A stretch of DNA of 27,455 bases from Prorocentrum cordatum (taxonomy: Eukaryota > Sar > Dinophyceae > Prorocentrales > Prorocentraceae). The position numbers and the translations under genes were made by a program. Shown here one piece after another: positions 10,095-18,878 of the stretch (the stretch's first letter is position 1; each line of letters opens with the position of its first letter). The notes beneath the pieces were generated by a model, which searched no databases, was not told the origin of the DNA, and saw only the letters and a list, made by a program, of their open reading frames with translations. The stretch is taken from positions 135,001 to 162,455 of the forward strand of contig CAUYUJ010020186.1 in NCBI GenBank assembly GCA_963575745.1, written 5' to 3'.

Positions 10095-10250
10095 TGGCCC
10101 TGTTTTCCACCACCACCACCACCACCATAAGTTGGAGGGGGGAAGGAGGTGGAGGATGAGGAGGAGCAAAAAGAAAAAGAGGATAGGAGGACGAGGAAGA
10201 CCCCCTCCCCCTCCTACTTACAGTATGGTGGTGGTGGTGGAAAACAAGCC
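10095..10250. repeat. Foldback repeat with CCACCA/GGTGGT arms
   Basis: TGTTTTCCACCACCACCACC (from about 10101) followed by CATAAGTTGGAGGGGG is mirrored by the reverse complement of about 10203-10249, which reads TTGTTTTCCACCACCACCACC-like sequence followed by CATACTGTAAGTAGGAGGGGG. Arms of about 45 bp enclose roughly 60 bp of purine-rich DNA. It resembles a small foldback element. No target-site duplication was identified. Confidence 0.55.
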
Positions 10251-10259
10251 CACCAGCTT

Positions 10260-10420
10260 CCTCCGAGGCCTCGGGGGCCTCCGAGCCCCCGAGCCACCGC
10301 CCAGCCCCGAGGAGCTGCGGCCGAGCCGACCGCGCCGCTGCGGGCGGCCCCGCGCAGGCCCCGCGCCGCCGCCGCGGCGCCGGCGCCCGCCGCGGCGCCC
10401 GCGGCGCGGCCTCCGTCCGC
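10260..10420. repeat. GC-rich, self-complementary low-complexity block
   Basis: Dense CCG, GGC and GCGCC words with many short inverted repeats, similar in character to 5426-5540. No supported gene. Confidence 0.4.
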
Positions 10421-10510
10421 GGACAGGGCGTGGCAGAGCCTGGCCCGGCCGTGCCAGACGTGCTCGCGTCGTTTTTTTTTGCTGGTTTCCAAAAAATATG
10501 AAAGATGAGT

Positions 10511-10515
<5 letters not shown>

Positions 10516-10565
<50 letters not shown>

Positions 10566-10568
10566 CAC
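10516..10568. repeat. TA dinucleotide repeat
   Basis: About 50 bp of alternating TA with one GTATA interruption, followed by ACACACG. A similar tract lies at 26150-26213. Confidence 0.9.
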
Positions 10569-10969
10569 ACGTATACGTACACACACGCGCTGTTTATGGG
10601 GGTGTTGCCCCGATACGCAAGACGCGACACGTAGCGCATCGATGCAGAGCTCAGCACGTAGACTGAGCACGTGGGTCTGACGCGATGCCTCCGCCCCAAC
10701 GTGGGCCGATACGCTGAGCCAACACGCAACGCATTGACACGGACGTTTCAAGCACGGTACGTGTTGCGTCTCAAGACGGACGCGTCGAGGCAGCTAAGAA
10801 AGTGACTGAAGTTTGTCGCAGTCGTCCTTCATTTCCTGGCCGTCAAGAAACCGCTCAGGATATGAAAAACCGGTCCCAGAGAAGGGGTCGGAGCTTCCAC
10901 GGGCCGTGTATGTAACGCGTCAGGACATCGCATGTCTTGGGTCCGCAGGAGGGCGCTGGGATGACCGAT
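10569..10969. other. No supported gene
   Basis: Mixed sequence rich in ACG/CGT words, with no frame or repeat that can be named. Confidence 0.3.
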
Positions 10970-11115
10970 CCTCGATTCTCGATCCTCCTCCTCGAGCCTC
11001 GATCCTGAACCCTCGATTCTCCTCCTCCTCCTCCTCCTCCTCCTCGATCCTCGATCCTAAATCCTCGATGTTCCTCCTCCTCCTCCGCCTCCTCGATCCT
11101 CGATCCTCGATCCTC
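10970..11115. repeat. GATCCTC and TCC tandem repeats
   Basis: Units of CGATCCTCGATTCT and GATCCTC alternate with runs of TCC triplets. The region is pyrimidine-rich on the plus strand. Confidence 0.75.
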
Positions 11116-11234
11116 CAGGCCTGCGCTCTGCGCCGCGCCGCTGCTCCGAGGGGGCGGCGCGGGGAGAGGAGGATAGTGAGGTCGGAGGAGGAAAGCACTA
11201 CCTAATCCAGAAGCCGCATTAAAGTGATCATTTC

Positions 11235-11344
11235 CCCCCTCTGCGACAGAGGGGGTGTTTTTCGGACCCCCTCTGTGACAGAGGGGGTGCGTTCGGAGGC
11301 CCTCTGTGACAGAGGGGGTGCGTTCGGAGGCTCTCTGCGACAGA
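11235..11344. repeat. Array of a 21-bp palindrome (locus 1)
   Basis: Arms CCCCCTCTGT and ACAGAGGGGG around one central base form an almost perfect dyad. Copies lie at 11235-11255 (one arm change), 11267-11287 (perfect, centre G), 11299-11318 (one arm base changed) and 11331-11344 (degenerate). The period is about 32 bp and linkers read TGCGTTCGGA. The same palindrome recurs at 23161-23305. Confidence 0.85.
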
Positions 11345-11349
11345 CTTGC

Positions 11350-11769
11350 TCGTCATCCCGTTCCTCCTCATCCTGCTTCTTGATTTCGGATATGTCACGC
11401 TACCACTGCGCTCATCATCTTTGCGTCTGTGATCCTCGTCGTGTTGTTCCATGCGTCCTTTTCACAATTTCCACCACATTATCCTCCGTTGCCGTTCTGG
11501 CCCGCCATCTACCTCGTCACTCTCCTTCGTCTGCATGTCCTTATTATTTTCCGCTCTTTTTTCGCCTCCCTCTGGTTCGATTTCCGCTCTTCGTCCACTT
11601 CGTTCATTCGTTTCCAACCCCCCTTCCTTTCAAGTTCTCCGCCGTCCAATCACGTCGCGTCGTCCGCCGCCGCTATGCTCAAACCACCCCGCGCCCGTGG
11701 GATCGCCCGCGAGCACCGGTGCAGCTGGGCCCGTCGCGGCCTAACGCGCGCCTGCGCCATCGTCTTGCA
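11350..11769 (+). other. Pyrimidine-rich leader region upstream of the 11770 gene
   Basis: A long, mainly C/T segment (for example TCGCCTCCCTCTGGTTCG near 11565) precedes the ATG at 11770. It is open in the gene's frame but codes for Ser/Pro/Leu/Phe-rich peptide of low-complexity type, so it is treated as untranslated. A trans-splice acceptor could lie here, but no single AG can be chosen. Confidence 0.35.
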
Positions 11770-12915
11770 ATGGGCGATGCAGGCGGATACACATGGGATG
11801 GCGCGGGAGGATGGTGGGATAGCCGCAGCAGCGGCTGGCGTGGCTGGGAGGACGGCCATGATTGGTCAGCGAGGGGTTGGAGAGACTGGCGACAAGACGG
11901 GCACACGCCAACGGAGGACGCCAAATGGCGCGATGGCCCTGCCGCCGCAGCAGCGGCGGCGGTCTCGTCTCAACGGCCGTCTCGCTTCGCCGCGCTTAGC
12001 GTTGTGAGCCCCCGCGCCCCTGGTCTCGGCAAGCCCGAATTCGATAATTTCGTGAGGGCTGCCCTCCGAAACGTACCAGAACTTGGGAACACAGTTTCAG
12101 GAGAGGGGTCGGGATCCCGAGCCGCGCCTGCGGCGCAGGAGCCCCGCGCCACCGCAGCGGCGGCGGCGCGCGGGCCCCAGGATTTTGAGAAGTTTGATGT
12201 TAATTATTTTTTGAGTTATGAAGAGAGGCTCGGCACTTCGTTTAAGCAACACAATCAAGCGTTGAAATGGTGGCGCCATCTGAATGAAGACCCAACTGCC
12301 CCGTTCGAGTCAGAAGCCAAGTGGTTTGACAATGCGAAGCCCACCATGGTCGCTGTTTGCGACCACGGTGCGAGGACGAGCTTTGGTTTCAAAAGCGACG
12401 AGGAAGTCCCTTGGCGGTGGCAAGAGATGGTGGCGACGCTCAGGGAGGAAGATATCAGGGAGGTCGTGGAGGGGCCCCGCAGCAGCGGGGCTCTGATCGG
12501 CTGTTCCCTCGAAGTCCGGCCAAACAGCTACGACCACATGCGTCAGAGTATTGTGCGCGCGCGACAGTTCGCGGGGCAGCGGGTGAAAGTGAAGCTGCCG
12601 ATGTGGGATTTCGTGTTGCACCGCGACGACGGGACAGGCGTCCGTTTACACCCGCACTGGGGCGACAGGAAGGTCGAAGCTCTGCCCCTCGCCCCCCGCG
12701 CGGACACGGTGAGGCCACCAACCGCGGGTTTGGGCGGGAGCGACGGGTCAGGAACTTTTCGCTGGCACAAGGACCTCGGTGTGGAGCGCAAGGTCAAGTT
12801 CGACGCCGCCAGAGAGAAGGGGAGGCCGACGCCCTCTCAGGGGCCCCGCAGCAGCGGGGCCGCGGCGTCCAGCACCAGGCCCTCGGCGCCCGCAGCAGCG
12901 GGTGGCAAACAGTAG
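11770..12915 (+). CDS. Unknown protein with Trp/Gly-rich N terminus, 381 aa
   Basis: Function not recognised. ATG at 11770 is chosen because protein-like composition begins there and the upstream open frame (from 11224) runs through a palindrome array and pyrimidine tract. The first 45 residues hold eight Trp among Gly, Asp and Arg (GWRGWEDGHDW), suggesting a disordered region. Residues about 85-125 and 300-381 are Ala/Gly/Ser-rich. Between about 140 and 310 is an ordinary globular region (KWWRHLNEDPTAPFESEAKW, PWRWQEMVATL, VKLPMWDFVLH). Five AGCA hairpins fall inside the frame (11821, 11941, 12474, 12842, 12889), read as RSSG or AAAG; most sit in low-complexity parts, but the one at 12474 (GPRSSGAL) lies inside the globular stretch. 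The TAG stop coincides with the left end of the spacer repeat at 12911. No intron is evident. Confidence 0.6.
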   Translation: MGDAGGYTWDGAGGWWDSRSSGWRGWEDGHDWSARGWRDWRQDGHTPTEDAKWRDGPAAAAAAAVSSQRPSRFAALSVVSPRAPGLGKPEFDNFVRAALRNVPELGNTVSGEGSGSRAAPAAQEPRATAAAAARGPQDFEKFDVNYFLSYEERLGTSFKQHNQALKWWRHLNEDPTAPFESEAKWFDNAKPTMVAVCDHGARTSFGFKSDEEVPWRWQEMVATLREEDIREVVEGPRSSGALIGCSLEVRPNSYDHMRQSIVRARQFAGQRVKVKLPMWDFVLHRDDGTGVRLHPHWGDRKVEALPLAPRADTVRPPTAGLGGSDGSGTFRWHKDLGVERKVKFDAAREKGRPTPSQGPRSSGAAASSTRPSAPAAAGGKQ

Positions 12916-12962
12916 TTTTGGGACCGAATAACTCCCCAGACGATTTGGTTTCGGAGTAGATG

Positions 12963-12983
12963 GCTCCGCAGCAGCAGCGGGGC
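12963..12983 (+). repeat. AGCA hairpin with expanded loop (AGCAGCA)
   Basis: Arms GCTCCGC and GCGGGGC pair with one T.G wobble. The loop has one more CAG than its copy at 14818-14835, so loop length has changed while both arms are unchanged. Confidence 0.8.
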
Positions 12984-13254
12984 TCGAATGAAGGGCGCGT
13001 TGCATTTCTGCAGGGGCGCGCGCGTCGGCCGCCGAGATCGGGGGCGCTCGTGCAGGCGCCGTGGCGCGATCTTCGTAAAGAAGTCTTCCCTCTCCTCCCT
13101 GTCCCCCCATCCCGCCGCCCTCAACGTCGGCTCCTCGCCGCCCGTTCCTCGTCGCTCCACGCCTGTTCGTTCTCCTCCAATTTCCTCTCCCGCTTCCTCG
13201 TTCTCTCCTTCCCATTTTTCCCTCCATCCCATTGCATCCCTGGCACCCCAGCGA

Positions 13255-13345
13255 AGTTCGCAGTTCGAAGTTTGAAGTTCGGAGTTCGAAGGTTGCAGTT
13301 TGAATTTCGAAGCTTCGCACTTCGAGGTTCGATCTTCGAACCTTC
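13255..13345 (+). repeat. TTCGAAG-type short repeat
   Basis: AGTTCGAAGTTTGAAGTTCG and similar words repeat, several as facing TTCGAA copies. The equivalent in copy B is about 15110-15200. Confidence 0.6.
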
Positions 13346-13596
13346 GTCATCTCGTCGTCGTAATCGTCGTCCTCGTTCGTCGTCGTCGTTCCTCGTCGGC
13401 GTCGATTGTCGTTGTCGTCGTCGCTCGTTGTCGTCGTCGCCGTCGTCGTCGTGGTCGGCGTCGTCGTCGTCGGTCGTTGTCGTCGCTAGTCGTCGTCGCT
13501 GGTCGCCGTCGTGGTCATCGTCCTCGTCGTCGTCGTCGTGGTCGTCGTCGCCCTCGTTGTCGCCGTCGTGGTCATCGTCGTCGTCGTTGTCGTGAA
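13345..13596 (+). repeat. CGT triplet array
   Basis: About 250 bp of TCGTCG units with G/C interruptions, open in all frames (Arg/Arg, Ser/Ser, Val/Val). The copy at 15195-15460 shares most interruptions, so the array was duplicated with the spacer. Confidence 0.85.
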
Positions 13597-13926
13597 ACGC
13601 CCCACGTAGGAGGAGCAGAGAAGGGAGTAAGGAGAAATGAGCACGGTGGAGGGAGGAGGGAGGATTGAACAGGAAGAGGAGGGTGCAGATGGAGGTAGAA
13701 GGGATGAGGTAGTTCAGAAGTGGGAGCAGCAGACTGGCGCAATGGGAAAAGCCATGTGAGTGCAGGGAGGGATGGAAATGCGATAAAGTGAAGCCGCAGC
13801 CGTTGCAGGTCTGCCTCCCGCCGCGCCCGCCCGCCTCCGCGACTGGAGCCGCGCAGGAGCCTCTGCCGAAGTCTCCGCAGCAGCGGGGACTGCCAGAGGA
13901 GGCTCCTTCGCGGTTTGTGCGCCGCT

Positions 13927-14226
13927 ATGGCGAGCATCGCGGGCAAGTGCGACGTCGATGACTTCGAGCTCATCACGACGGAGGGCAGTGTTTGGCACTG
14001 GGCGACCATGGTGGTGCGGTTTCTCCAGTGGCGCAATCGTTGCCGCCATGCACGCGCCGTTGGAGTGAAGGGCCAGATGCTCGTCGACCAGGCGCGGCAG
14101 ATGATGGAGGAGGCGCGCCGCACCGAGGAGATGGGCAAGATGATGCTTGAGATGTCGAAGAAGAAGGTGAAGGACATCCCAGGCAATATTCGGTACTTTT
14201 GCCGCCAGCCGCACCAGGAGAGCTGA
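13927..14226 (+). CDS. Unknown small protein, 99 aa
   Basis: Function not recognised. It starts at the second ATG of a frame whose first ATG is at 13915; both are possible. Residues 1-45 look globular (DDFELITTEGSVWHWATMVV). Residues about 50-85 are rich in Met, Glu, Lys, Arg and Gln and low in Gly and Pro (QARQMMEEARRTEEMGKMML), likely an amphipathic or coiled-coil helix. It ends RQPHQES. It lies between spacer copy A and a second repeated segment at about 14400. A hairpin (13871-13890) ends 36 bases upstream of the ATG. No paralogue is seen elsewhere in the window. Confidence 0.5.
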   Translation: MASIAGKCDVDDFELITTEGSVWHWATMVVRFLQWRNRCRHARAVGVKGQMLVDQARQMMEEARRTEEMGKMMLEMSKKKVKDIPGNIRYFCRQPHQES

Positions 14227-14399
14227 GCGGCGATCGGAGCTGGGCCGATAGAGGAGGACGAGGAGGAAGAGGAGGGGGGATGAGGAGAGGAGGAGGAGGG
14301 GGATGAGGAGTTGGAGGCAGCACGCGCACCCGCACTAAGAGCCGCCAGCCGCGCCCGTCTCCGAGCATGAAACCCGAGCTTGGCTGGAAGGGGGGAGGG

Positions 14400-14655
14400 C
14401 GGTAGCAGAAACAGCGCAGGACAGGGATGGGAGAGGTCACGCATCCGCCGCATTAGCGGCGGTGGTACGACAGTTCTCATGGCGGCGCGGCGGTCGCTGA
14501 GAAATGGAGCACGTGCGTGGGCCTGCGTGCGCTTAATTATGAGTGGCTCTCGTCCCCTCCCCTCCTCTTCCTCCATGAGATCTCTCTCCTGGTGCATATC
14601 CCCTGCCAGTGCTCGTCCTGCTCCTCTATCCGCCCCCCCTCGTCCGTTCCTGCCA
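14400..14655 (+). repeat. Intergenic segment shared with 22755-23045, copy 1
   Basis: AGCAGAAACAGC, GGGATGGGAGAGGTCACGCA, ATGGCGGCGCGGCGG and TCCTCTTCCTCCATGAGATC all recur in order at 22755-23045 with scattered substitutions. It contains a hairpin with loop ATTA and perfect 7-bp stem (14445-14462). It follows the 13927 gene, while the other copy follows the 21273 frame, so it acts as a shared downstream flank of unrelated genes. Confidence 0.8.
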
Positions 14656-14745
14656 CCAGCCACATGGGGCGTTCTCAATCAACACCCCATTGAGTGTCCC
14701 CATGTGAAGGTTGCCCTTTGTCATGAGGGCGGGCTCGCAAGAGCC
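14656..14745 (+). pseudogene. Gene fragment matching the 3' part of the 20112 gene
   Basis: CCAGCCACATGGGGCGTTCT through CTCGCAAGAGCCGAG matches 21080-21175 with about a dozen differences, including one that breaks the frame after HVKVAL. In the intact gene this encodes ATWSVLNQLPIDCPHVKVAL. Only some 90-105 bp are present, with no flanking gene sequence, so it is a captured or leftover fragment directly upstream of spacer copy B. Confidence 0.75.
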
Positions 14746-14764
14746 GAGTGGCTGAATAACTAAT

Positions 14765-15808
14765 TAGTAGTTTGGGGCCCGAACAGCTCCCCAGACGATT
14801 TGGTTGTGGAGTAGGTGGCTCCGCAGCAGCGGGGCTCGAATTAAGGGCGCGTTGCATTTCTGCAGGGGCGCGCGCGTCGGCCGCCGAGATCGGGGGCGCG
14901 CGCGCAGGCGCCGTGGCGCGATTTTCGTTTTGAAGTCTCCCCTCTCCTCCCTGTCCCCCCATCCCGCCGCCCTCAACGTCGGCTCCTCGCCGCCCGTTCC
15001 TCGTCGCTCCACGCCTGTTCGTTCTCCTCCAACTTCCTCTCCCGCTTCCTCGCTTTTCCTTCCCATTTTCCCTCCATCCCAGTCCATCCCTGGCACCCCA
15101 GCGACGTTCGCAGTTAGAAGCTGGAAGTTCGGAGTTCGAAGATCGAAGTTTGAATTTCGAAGCTTCGCACTTCGAGGTTCGATCTTCGATCCTTCGTCAT
15201 CTCGTCGTCGTAATCGTCGTCCTCGTTCGTCGTCGTCGTTCCTCGTCGGCGTCGGTTGTCGTCGTCGTCGTCGCTCGTTGTCGTCCTCGCCGTCGTCGTC
15301 GTGGTCGGCGTCGTCGTCGTCGATCGTCGTCGTCGCTAGTCGTCGTCGCTGGTAGCCGTCGTGGTCATCGTCCTCGTCGTCGTCGTCGTGGTCGTCGTTG
15401 CCCTCGTTGTCGCCGTCGTGGTCATCGTTCTCGTCGGCGTCGTCGTCGTCGTTGTCGTGAAACGCCCCACGTAGGAGGAGCAGAGAAGGGAGCAAGGAGA
15501 AATGAGCGCGGTGGAGGGAGGAGGGAGGACTGAACAGGAAGAGGAGGGAGCAGGCAGAGGTAGAAGGGATGAGGTAGTTCAGAAGTGGGAGCAGCAGAGT
15601 GGCGCAAGGGGAAAAGTCATTTGAGCGCAGGGAGGGATGGCATTGCGATAAAGTGAATCCGCAGCCGTTGCAGGTCTGCCCCCCGCCGCGCCCGCCCGCC
15701 TCCGCGACGGGAGCGGCCCAGGGCATGGAGCAGCCTGGCGCGACTGGAGCCGCGCAGGAACCTCTGCCGAAGTCTCCGCAGCAGCGGGGGCTGCCAGAGG
15801 AGGCCCCT
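14765..15808 (+). repeat. Intergenic spacer repeat, copy B
   Basis: Same order of parts as copy A, with hairpins at 14818 and 15771 and the CGT array at 15195-15460. Near 15707-15738 it carries a duplication of about 32 bases (GGGCATGGAGCAGCCTGG and neighbours) absent from copy A, which supplies the ATG used by the 15725 gene. The right end therefore overlaps that gene's first 28 codons. Confidence 0.85.
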
Positions 15809-18331
15809 GATGCAGTTCCGCATGGAATGGCAGATCCAGCACCGGCCTCCGCAGCAGCGGGGGGGGAGGTTGCAACGAAACTGCGGTCATTGTTTTCGTC
15901 GATGTCTGGTGCCCAGGAAAGCGTTTCGCAGAGCCGGCTGGTTGCTCAGGAATTGATGCAGAATGGCCTGATCGAAGATGCGCGGAAGTTAACGGCCGCC
16001 GCCAACCGCCTTGTAGTCATAACGGCTGAGGAGGCGGCTTGCGCAGCAGCGGGGGCATCCGTGGAGCCAGGCGCCGCCACAGTGGTAATCGAGCCTGGAC
16101 AGGGTGGCTCCGATGACCCGAGACCGAGATCTCCCTGCGCGACTAATTGGCGACAACGGCAGGTTCTGATCGCAGCACGCAAACTGCGTGAAAGCTCCTC
16201 CGCAGCAGCGGGGGCCCGCGTGATCAAGACTCTCGCCTTGACCTCGAAGGCTCGGTCGCCAGCGCTTCCTGTCCAAGAGGGCTTCCCAGAGGAAGGCCGC
16301 CCGCACTTCCCATCGGAAGAGCGCGGCCCGAGCCATTCCAAGCCTCTTGTGCCCCTGCTGTACGACGACGAAGACCAGGTGCAGGAGGGGCAGACAGAGG
16401 CGCGCGTGAATCTGGCTTTTGCTTCCCTCGTCCTGCGCGCGGGCGCCTCCCTGTCGGATTGGGTCGCAGCTGTCAGGGACAGGCGCGAAGGGGTCGTCTT
16501 AGTCTCCTTCGAGCCTGGTGCACGCATCAATCGCGATCGGCGGAAGCAACATCTCGACGATCTCATCCGCCAAAGTGGCTTCCACGGGGAGGTCGCGCGC
16601 GAGTGCGTCGGGGCTCTCCTCTGGGTTCCCGAGCGCGTCGAGCAGTGCGAGGTGCTTCGCTGGCACTGCCACGGGAAGTTCCTGGTTCAGGCCTGGTCGG
16701 TGACCCTGGCAGCGGTGGCTCACAATCCGAAAGCAAAGGAAGGCAAACTCTCCATAGCAGTGGGGGGCGTGTTCTTCCGACACCAGACGAGCCTCGCGGG
16801 ACACCCGTGGCCCGAAAACTTCCGCAACGGGCTGCGGAACCTGGTGTTGTGGAACCGAGTGCGTATTCTCGCTGGGATCTTTGACGCAGGCAGGGAGGAT
16901 CTTTCGGAGCTGCTCAGAAGTTGCGGCGCGTCTGGCACAGGCGTACTCGGCTTGGCTTTGTGGTGTCCGACAAAAGGTTGTCACGTGACGCACCCGCACT
17001 ACATCGTGATTCTTGGCCCCGCTCAGGTTCGCGAGTGCCCTGCGGGCGGGCAGCCTGATCTGCCGCGCTGGTTGAATCAGGATTCCCAGCCTCCGCAGCA
17101 GCGGAGGCTCCTCACCAGCCTGCAGTACCGCCAGTTGGATTGGGTGGCGCGTCCGACCTGGGTCAGGCTCACGGACGCGGAGCGCAAGGAGCAGGATACA
17201 TATGACTGGCCGCACTTGCACAGGGTGATCCACAAGGCCCAGGATGCGAACCGCCTCACGGAACATTGCCACACATTGTTCGTTTTTATAGAAGCCAAGA
17301 ACAGGAAGTCTGGCAAAGGCGCCGCGGCCAGGAAGAAGGATCGGAAGCGGGAAGCCAAGTGGGAAAAACAGCGGGGAGAGTGGGCGGAGACAGAACCCGA
17401 AGCAACAGCCTCAGCAGCAGCGGAGGCGCACGGAGACCAGGAGGAGGCGGAGACAGAATCTGAAGCAGCAGCCTCCGCAGCAGCGGGGGCGCACGGAGCC
17501 CAGGAGGAGCTTGAGGGCGACGAGGCCCCGCTCTGGATCGACTCCTGCAGCCCCGCGCCGCCCCAGGACGAACAGAGCAACCCTGGCAGAGGTGAGAGGG
17601 AGGAGAAGAAGGAGAAGGAGAAGATGAAGAAAAACAAGAAGAAGAAGAATAACAAGAAGAAAGAAATCAGGAGCAGAACCCCAAAGAGGAAGAAGCCCTC
17701 GCAGCAGCGGGGGGGCAGCCGTTCCACACGCAGAAAGCGGGAGCAGAGGAGCAAAGACCGAATGAGGAGAGTGCCCTCGCAGCAGCGGGGGCGCAGCCGC
17801 TCCAGACGCAGAGGGCAGGAGCAGAGGGGGCGCAGCCGCTCCAGACGCAGTGGGCAGGTGGAGGGCGGCGACCGCAGGGCGGCGCGGGCAGGGCGGTTCC
17901 TGCCCGCGCCGCCCGCGCACCCCCCCCACACAGGTCAGGTGATGCCGAGGCCGAGGGCATGGCGCCCGCCCCTCCCAGGCCAGATATGCCGTCCGCCAGG
18001 CATGCCGCCAATGATGCCACCACCACCGCCGTATCCCCCGCGTGGAGGAGGACGCCGCGGGGCCCCCCCGCTGGAGGAGACACCGCACCCTACGCCACCG
18101 CGGCTCGTCCCGAGCCAGCCGCCGCACCCTCCGCCGAAGCGGCTCCTGCCAAGAGAGTCGCAGACGCCCCGCCCTCTGGCAGCGCCGCTCGTCCCGAGGC
18201 CGCCGCCGCAGCCTCCCCCGCCGCAGCTCCTCTCCAGGGAGTCGCCGCTTCCTGCGGACACGTTTGCGTTCAACAGTGACGCGTTCGAGGCATTGTCGCG
18301 GCGCCGCAGCCCTTCGAGCGACTCCAGCTGA
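15725..18331 (+). CDS. Unknown 868-aa protein with basic, RS-rich and Pro-rich C terminus
   Basis: Function not recognised. ATG at 15725 is the first Met of the frame; the frame is open back to 15599 only from GTG. Residues 1-150 are Ala/Pro/Gln-rich with helical patches (SRLVAQELMQNGLIEDARKL). About 225-445 is a globular domain (SLSDWVAAVRDRREGVVLVS, HLDDLIRQSGFHGEVARECV, LWNRVRILAGIFDAGREDLS, HYIVILGP). A Glu/Ala-rich part (555-600) leads to a Lys-rich run (618-655), Arg-Ser repeats (GRSRSRRRGQ, 657-715) and a long Pro/Arg tail. RS and basic tails often mark RNA-binding or nuclear proteins, which is inference only. Nine AGCA hairpins lie in frame, read as PQQR or SAAAG. The first 28 codons come from spacer copy B. 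Confidence 0.6.
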   Translation: MEQPGATGAAQEPLPKSPQQRGLPEEAPDAVPHGMADPAPASAAAGGEVATKLRSLFSSMSGAQESVSQSRLVAQELMQNGLIEDARKLTAAANRLVVITAEEAACAAAGASVEPGAATVVIEPGQGGSDDPRPRSPCATNWRQRQVLIAARKLRESSSAAAGARVIKTLALTSKARSPALPVQEGFPEEGRPHFPSEERGPSHSKPLVPLLYDDEDQVQEGQTEARVNLAFASLVLRAGASLSDWVAAVRDRREGVVLVSFEPGARINRDRRKQHLDDLIRQSGFHGEVARECVGALLWVPERVEQCEVLRWHCHGKFLVQAWSVTLAAVAHNPKAKEGKLSIAVGGVFFRHQTSLAGHPWPENFRNGLRNLVLWNRVRILAGIFDAGREDLSELLRSCGASGTGVLGLALWCPTKGCHVTHPHYIVILGPAQVRECPAGGQPDLPRWLNQDSQPPQQRRLLTSLQYRQLDWVARPTWVRLTDAERKEQDTYDWPHLHRVIHKAQDANRLTEHCHTLFVFIEAKNRKSGKGAAARKKDRKREAKWEKQRGEWAETEPEATASAAAEAHGDQEEAETESEAAASAAAGAHGAQEELEGDEAPLWIDSCSPAPPQDEQSNPGRGEREEKKEKEKMKKNKKKKNNKKKEIRSRTPKRKKPSQQRGGSRSTRRKREQRSKDRMRRVPSQQRGRSRSRRRGQEQRGRSRSRRSGQVEGGDRRAARAGRFLPAPPAHPPHTGQVMPRPRAWRPPLPGQICRPPGMPPMMPPPPPYPPRGGGRRGAPPLEETPHPTPPRLVPSQPPHPPPKRLLPRESQTPRPLAAPLVPRPPPQPPPPQLLSRESPLPADTFAFNSDAFEALSRRRSPSSDSS

Positions 18332-18349
18332 CGGCGCGCGGCTGCGGAG

Positions 18350-18369
18350 ACCTCCGCAGCAGCGGGGGT
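18350..18369 (+). repeat. AGCA hairpin just after the 15725 gene
   Basis: Arms ACCTCCGC and GCGGGGGT (one T.G pair) begin 19 bases after the TGA stop. A partial copy lacking the loop (GTCTCCGCAGGGGTG, 18371) and a third copy (18386-18405) follow directly, so hairpins sit as a small tandem cluster in the presumed 3' flank. Confidence 0.8.
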
Positions 18370-18578
18370 GGTCTCCGCAGGGGTGGTCTCCGCAGCAGCG
18401 GGGGTTAGCATAAGAGATCTGAGGCCCGGGCTCGGCGCGCGCGCGCGCGAGGAGGCAGGCGCTCGCATTGAGCGGCTGAAGAAATCGCGGTCGTTGTCGC
18501 CGTGCTCGTCGTCGTCGTTTGCTTTTTGCTGGGGGGGAAAGGGGGGCGAGCAAGAGGAGGAGGAGGAGGAGGGGTCCT

Positions 18579-18747
18579 GCAGGGGCCAGGACCGACACCG
18601 GGACCGGGACCGGGACCAGGGGGAGAGCGGGACCGGGACCGGGAGCGGGACAGGGACGGGGAGCCCTGGACGAGCAGCAGAACCGACCACGGGACCGGGA
18701 CCGGGACCGGGGCCGGGACCGGGACCGGGACCGGGAACGGGGGTGCT
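18579..18747. repeat. GGGACC hexamer repeat
   Basis: Tandem GGGACC units with occasional GGGAGC, GGGACA and GGGAAC changes. In the frame leading to the gene at 18879 they read as Arg-Asp or Gly-Thr repeats, but there is no ATG, so translation is not supported. Confidence 0.8.
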
Positions 18748-18814
18748 GGTCCCGGTCCCGGTCCCGTGGTCGGTCCTGCTGCCCGTCCTGGGCTCCCCGC
18801 CCCTGTCCCGCTCC
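18642..18814. repeat. Long inverted repeat, 67-bp arms
   Basis: The left arm (18642-18708, starting GGAGCGGGACAGGGACGG) and right arm (18748-18814, ending CCCTGTCCCGCTCC) are reverse complements at 63 of 67 positions, enclosing 39 bp of GGGACC repeat. The arms include non-repetitive sequence (GAGCAGCAGAACCGACCAC and its partner), so this is a real inverted duplication. The right arm ends 64 bases before the ATG at 18879. Confidence 0.85.
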
Positions 18815-18878
18815 ATGTGTCACCTCTTTGTCCCGCTCCCAATCTCTGCCGTGCCGTTTGGGTTCGAGATCGCCAGCC

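Larger units (their letters stand above)
12911..13907 (+). repeat. Intergenic spacer repeat, copy A
   Basis: Begins at the stop of the 11770 gene (AGTAGTTTTGGGACCG) and matches 14765-15808 nearly base for base to GCCAGAGGAGGC. In order it holds a hairpin (12963, with one extra CAG in the loop), a GC-rich part, a pyrimidine-rich part (13080-13240), a TTCGAAG-rich part (13255-13340), a CGT triplet array, the GAGGAGGGAGGA part and a second hairpin (13871). Frames across it have no support as genes. Confidence 0.85.

Noticed and set aside
9940-10100. LTR retrotransposon end suggested by TGGCGC words
   Set aside because: No paired LTR, no polypurine tract and no gag/pol sequence nearby.
15599-15724. 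Extending the 868-aa gene upstream to 15599
   Set aside because: No ATG exists there, only GTG, and the sequence is spacer shared with copy A. ATG at 15725 is preferred.
13572-15726. Long minus-strand frames through the spacers (Asp-rich run, Arg/Pro-rich runs)
   Set aside because: They follow the CGT array and pyrimidine tracts, so open length reflects composition. No domain was seen.
18519-18878. Extending the 18879 gene through the GGGACC repeat
   Set aside because: No ATG in that part and the residues are repeat-derived Arg/Asp/Gly.
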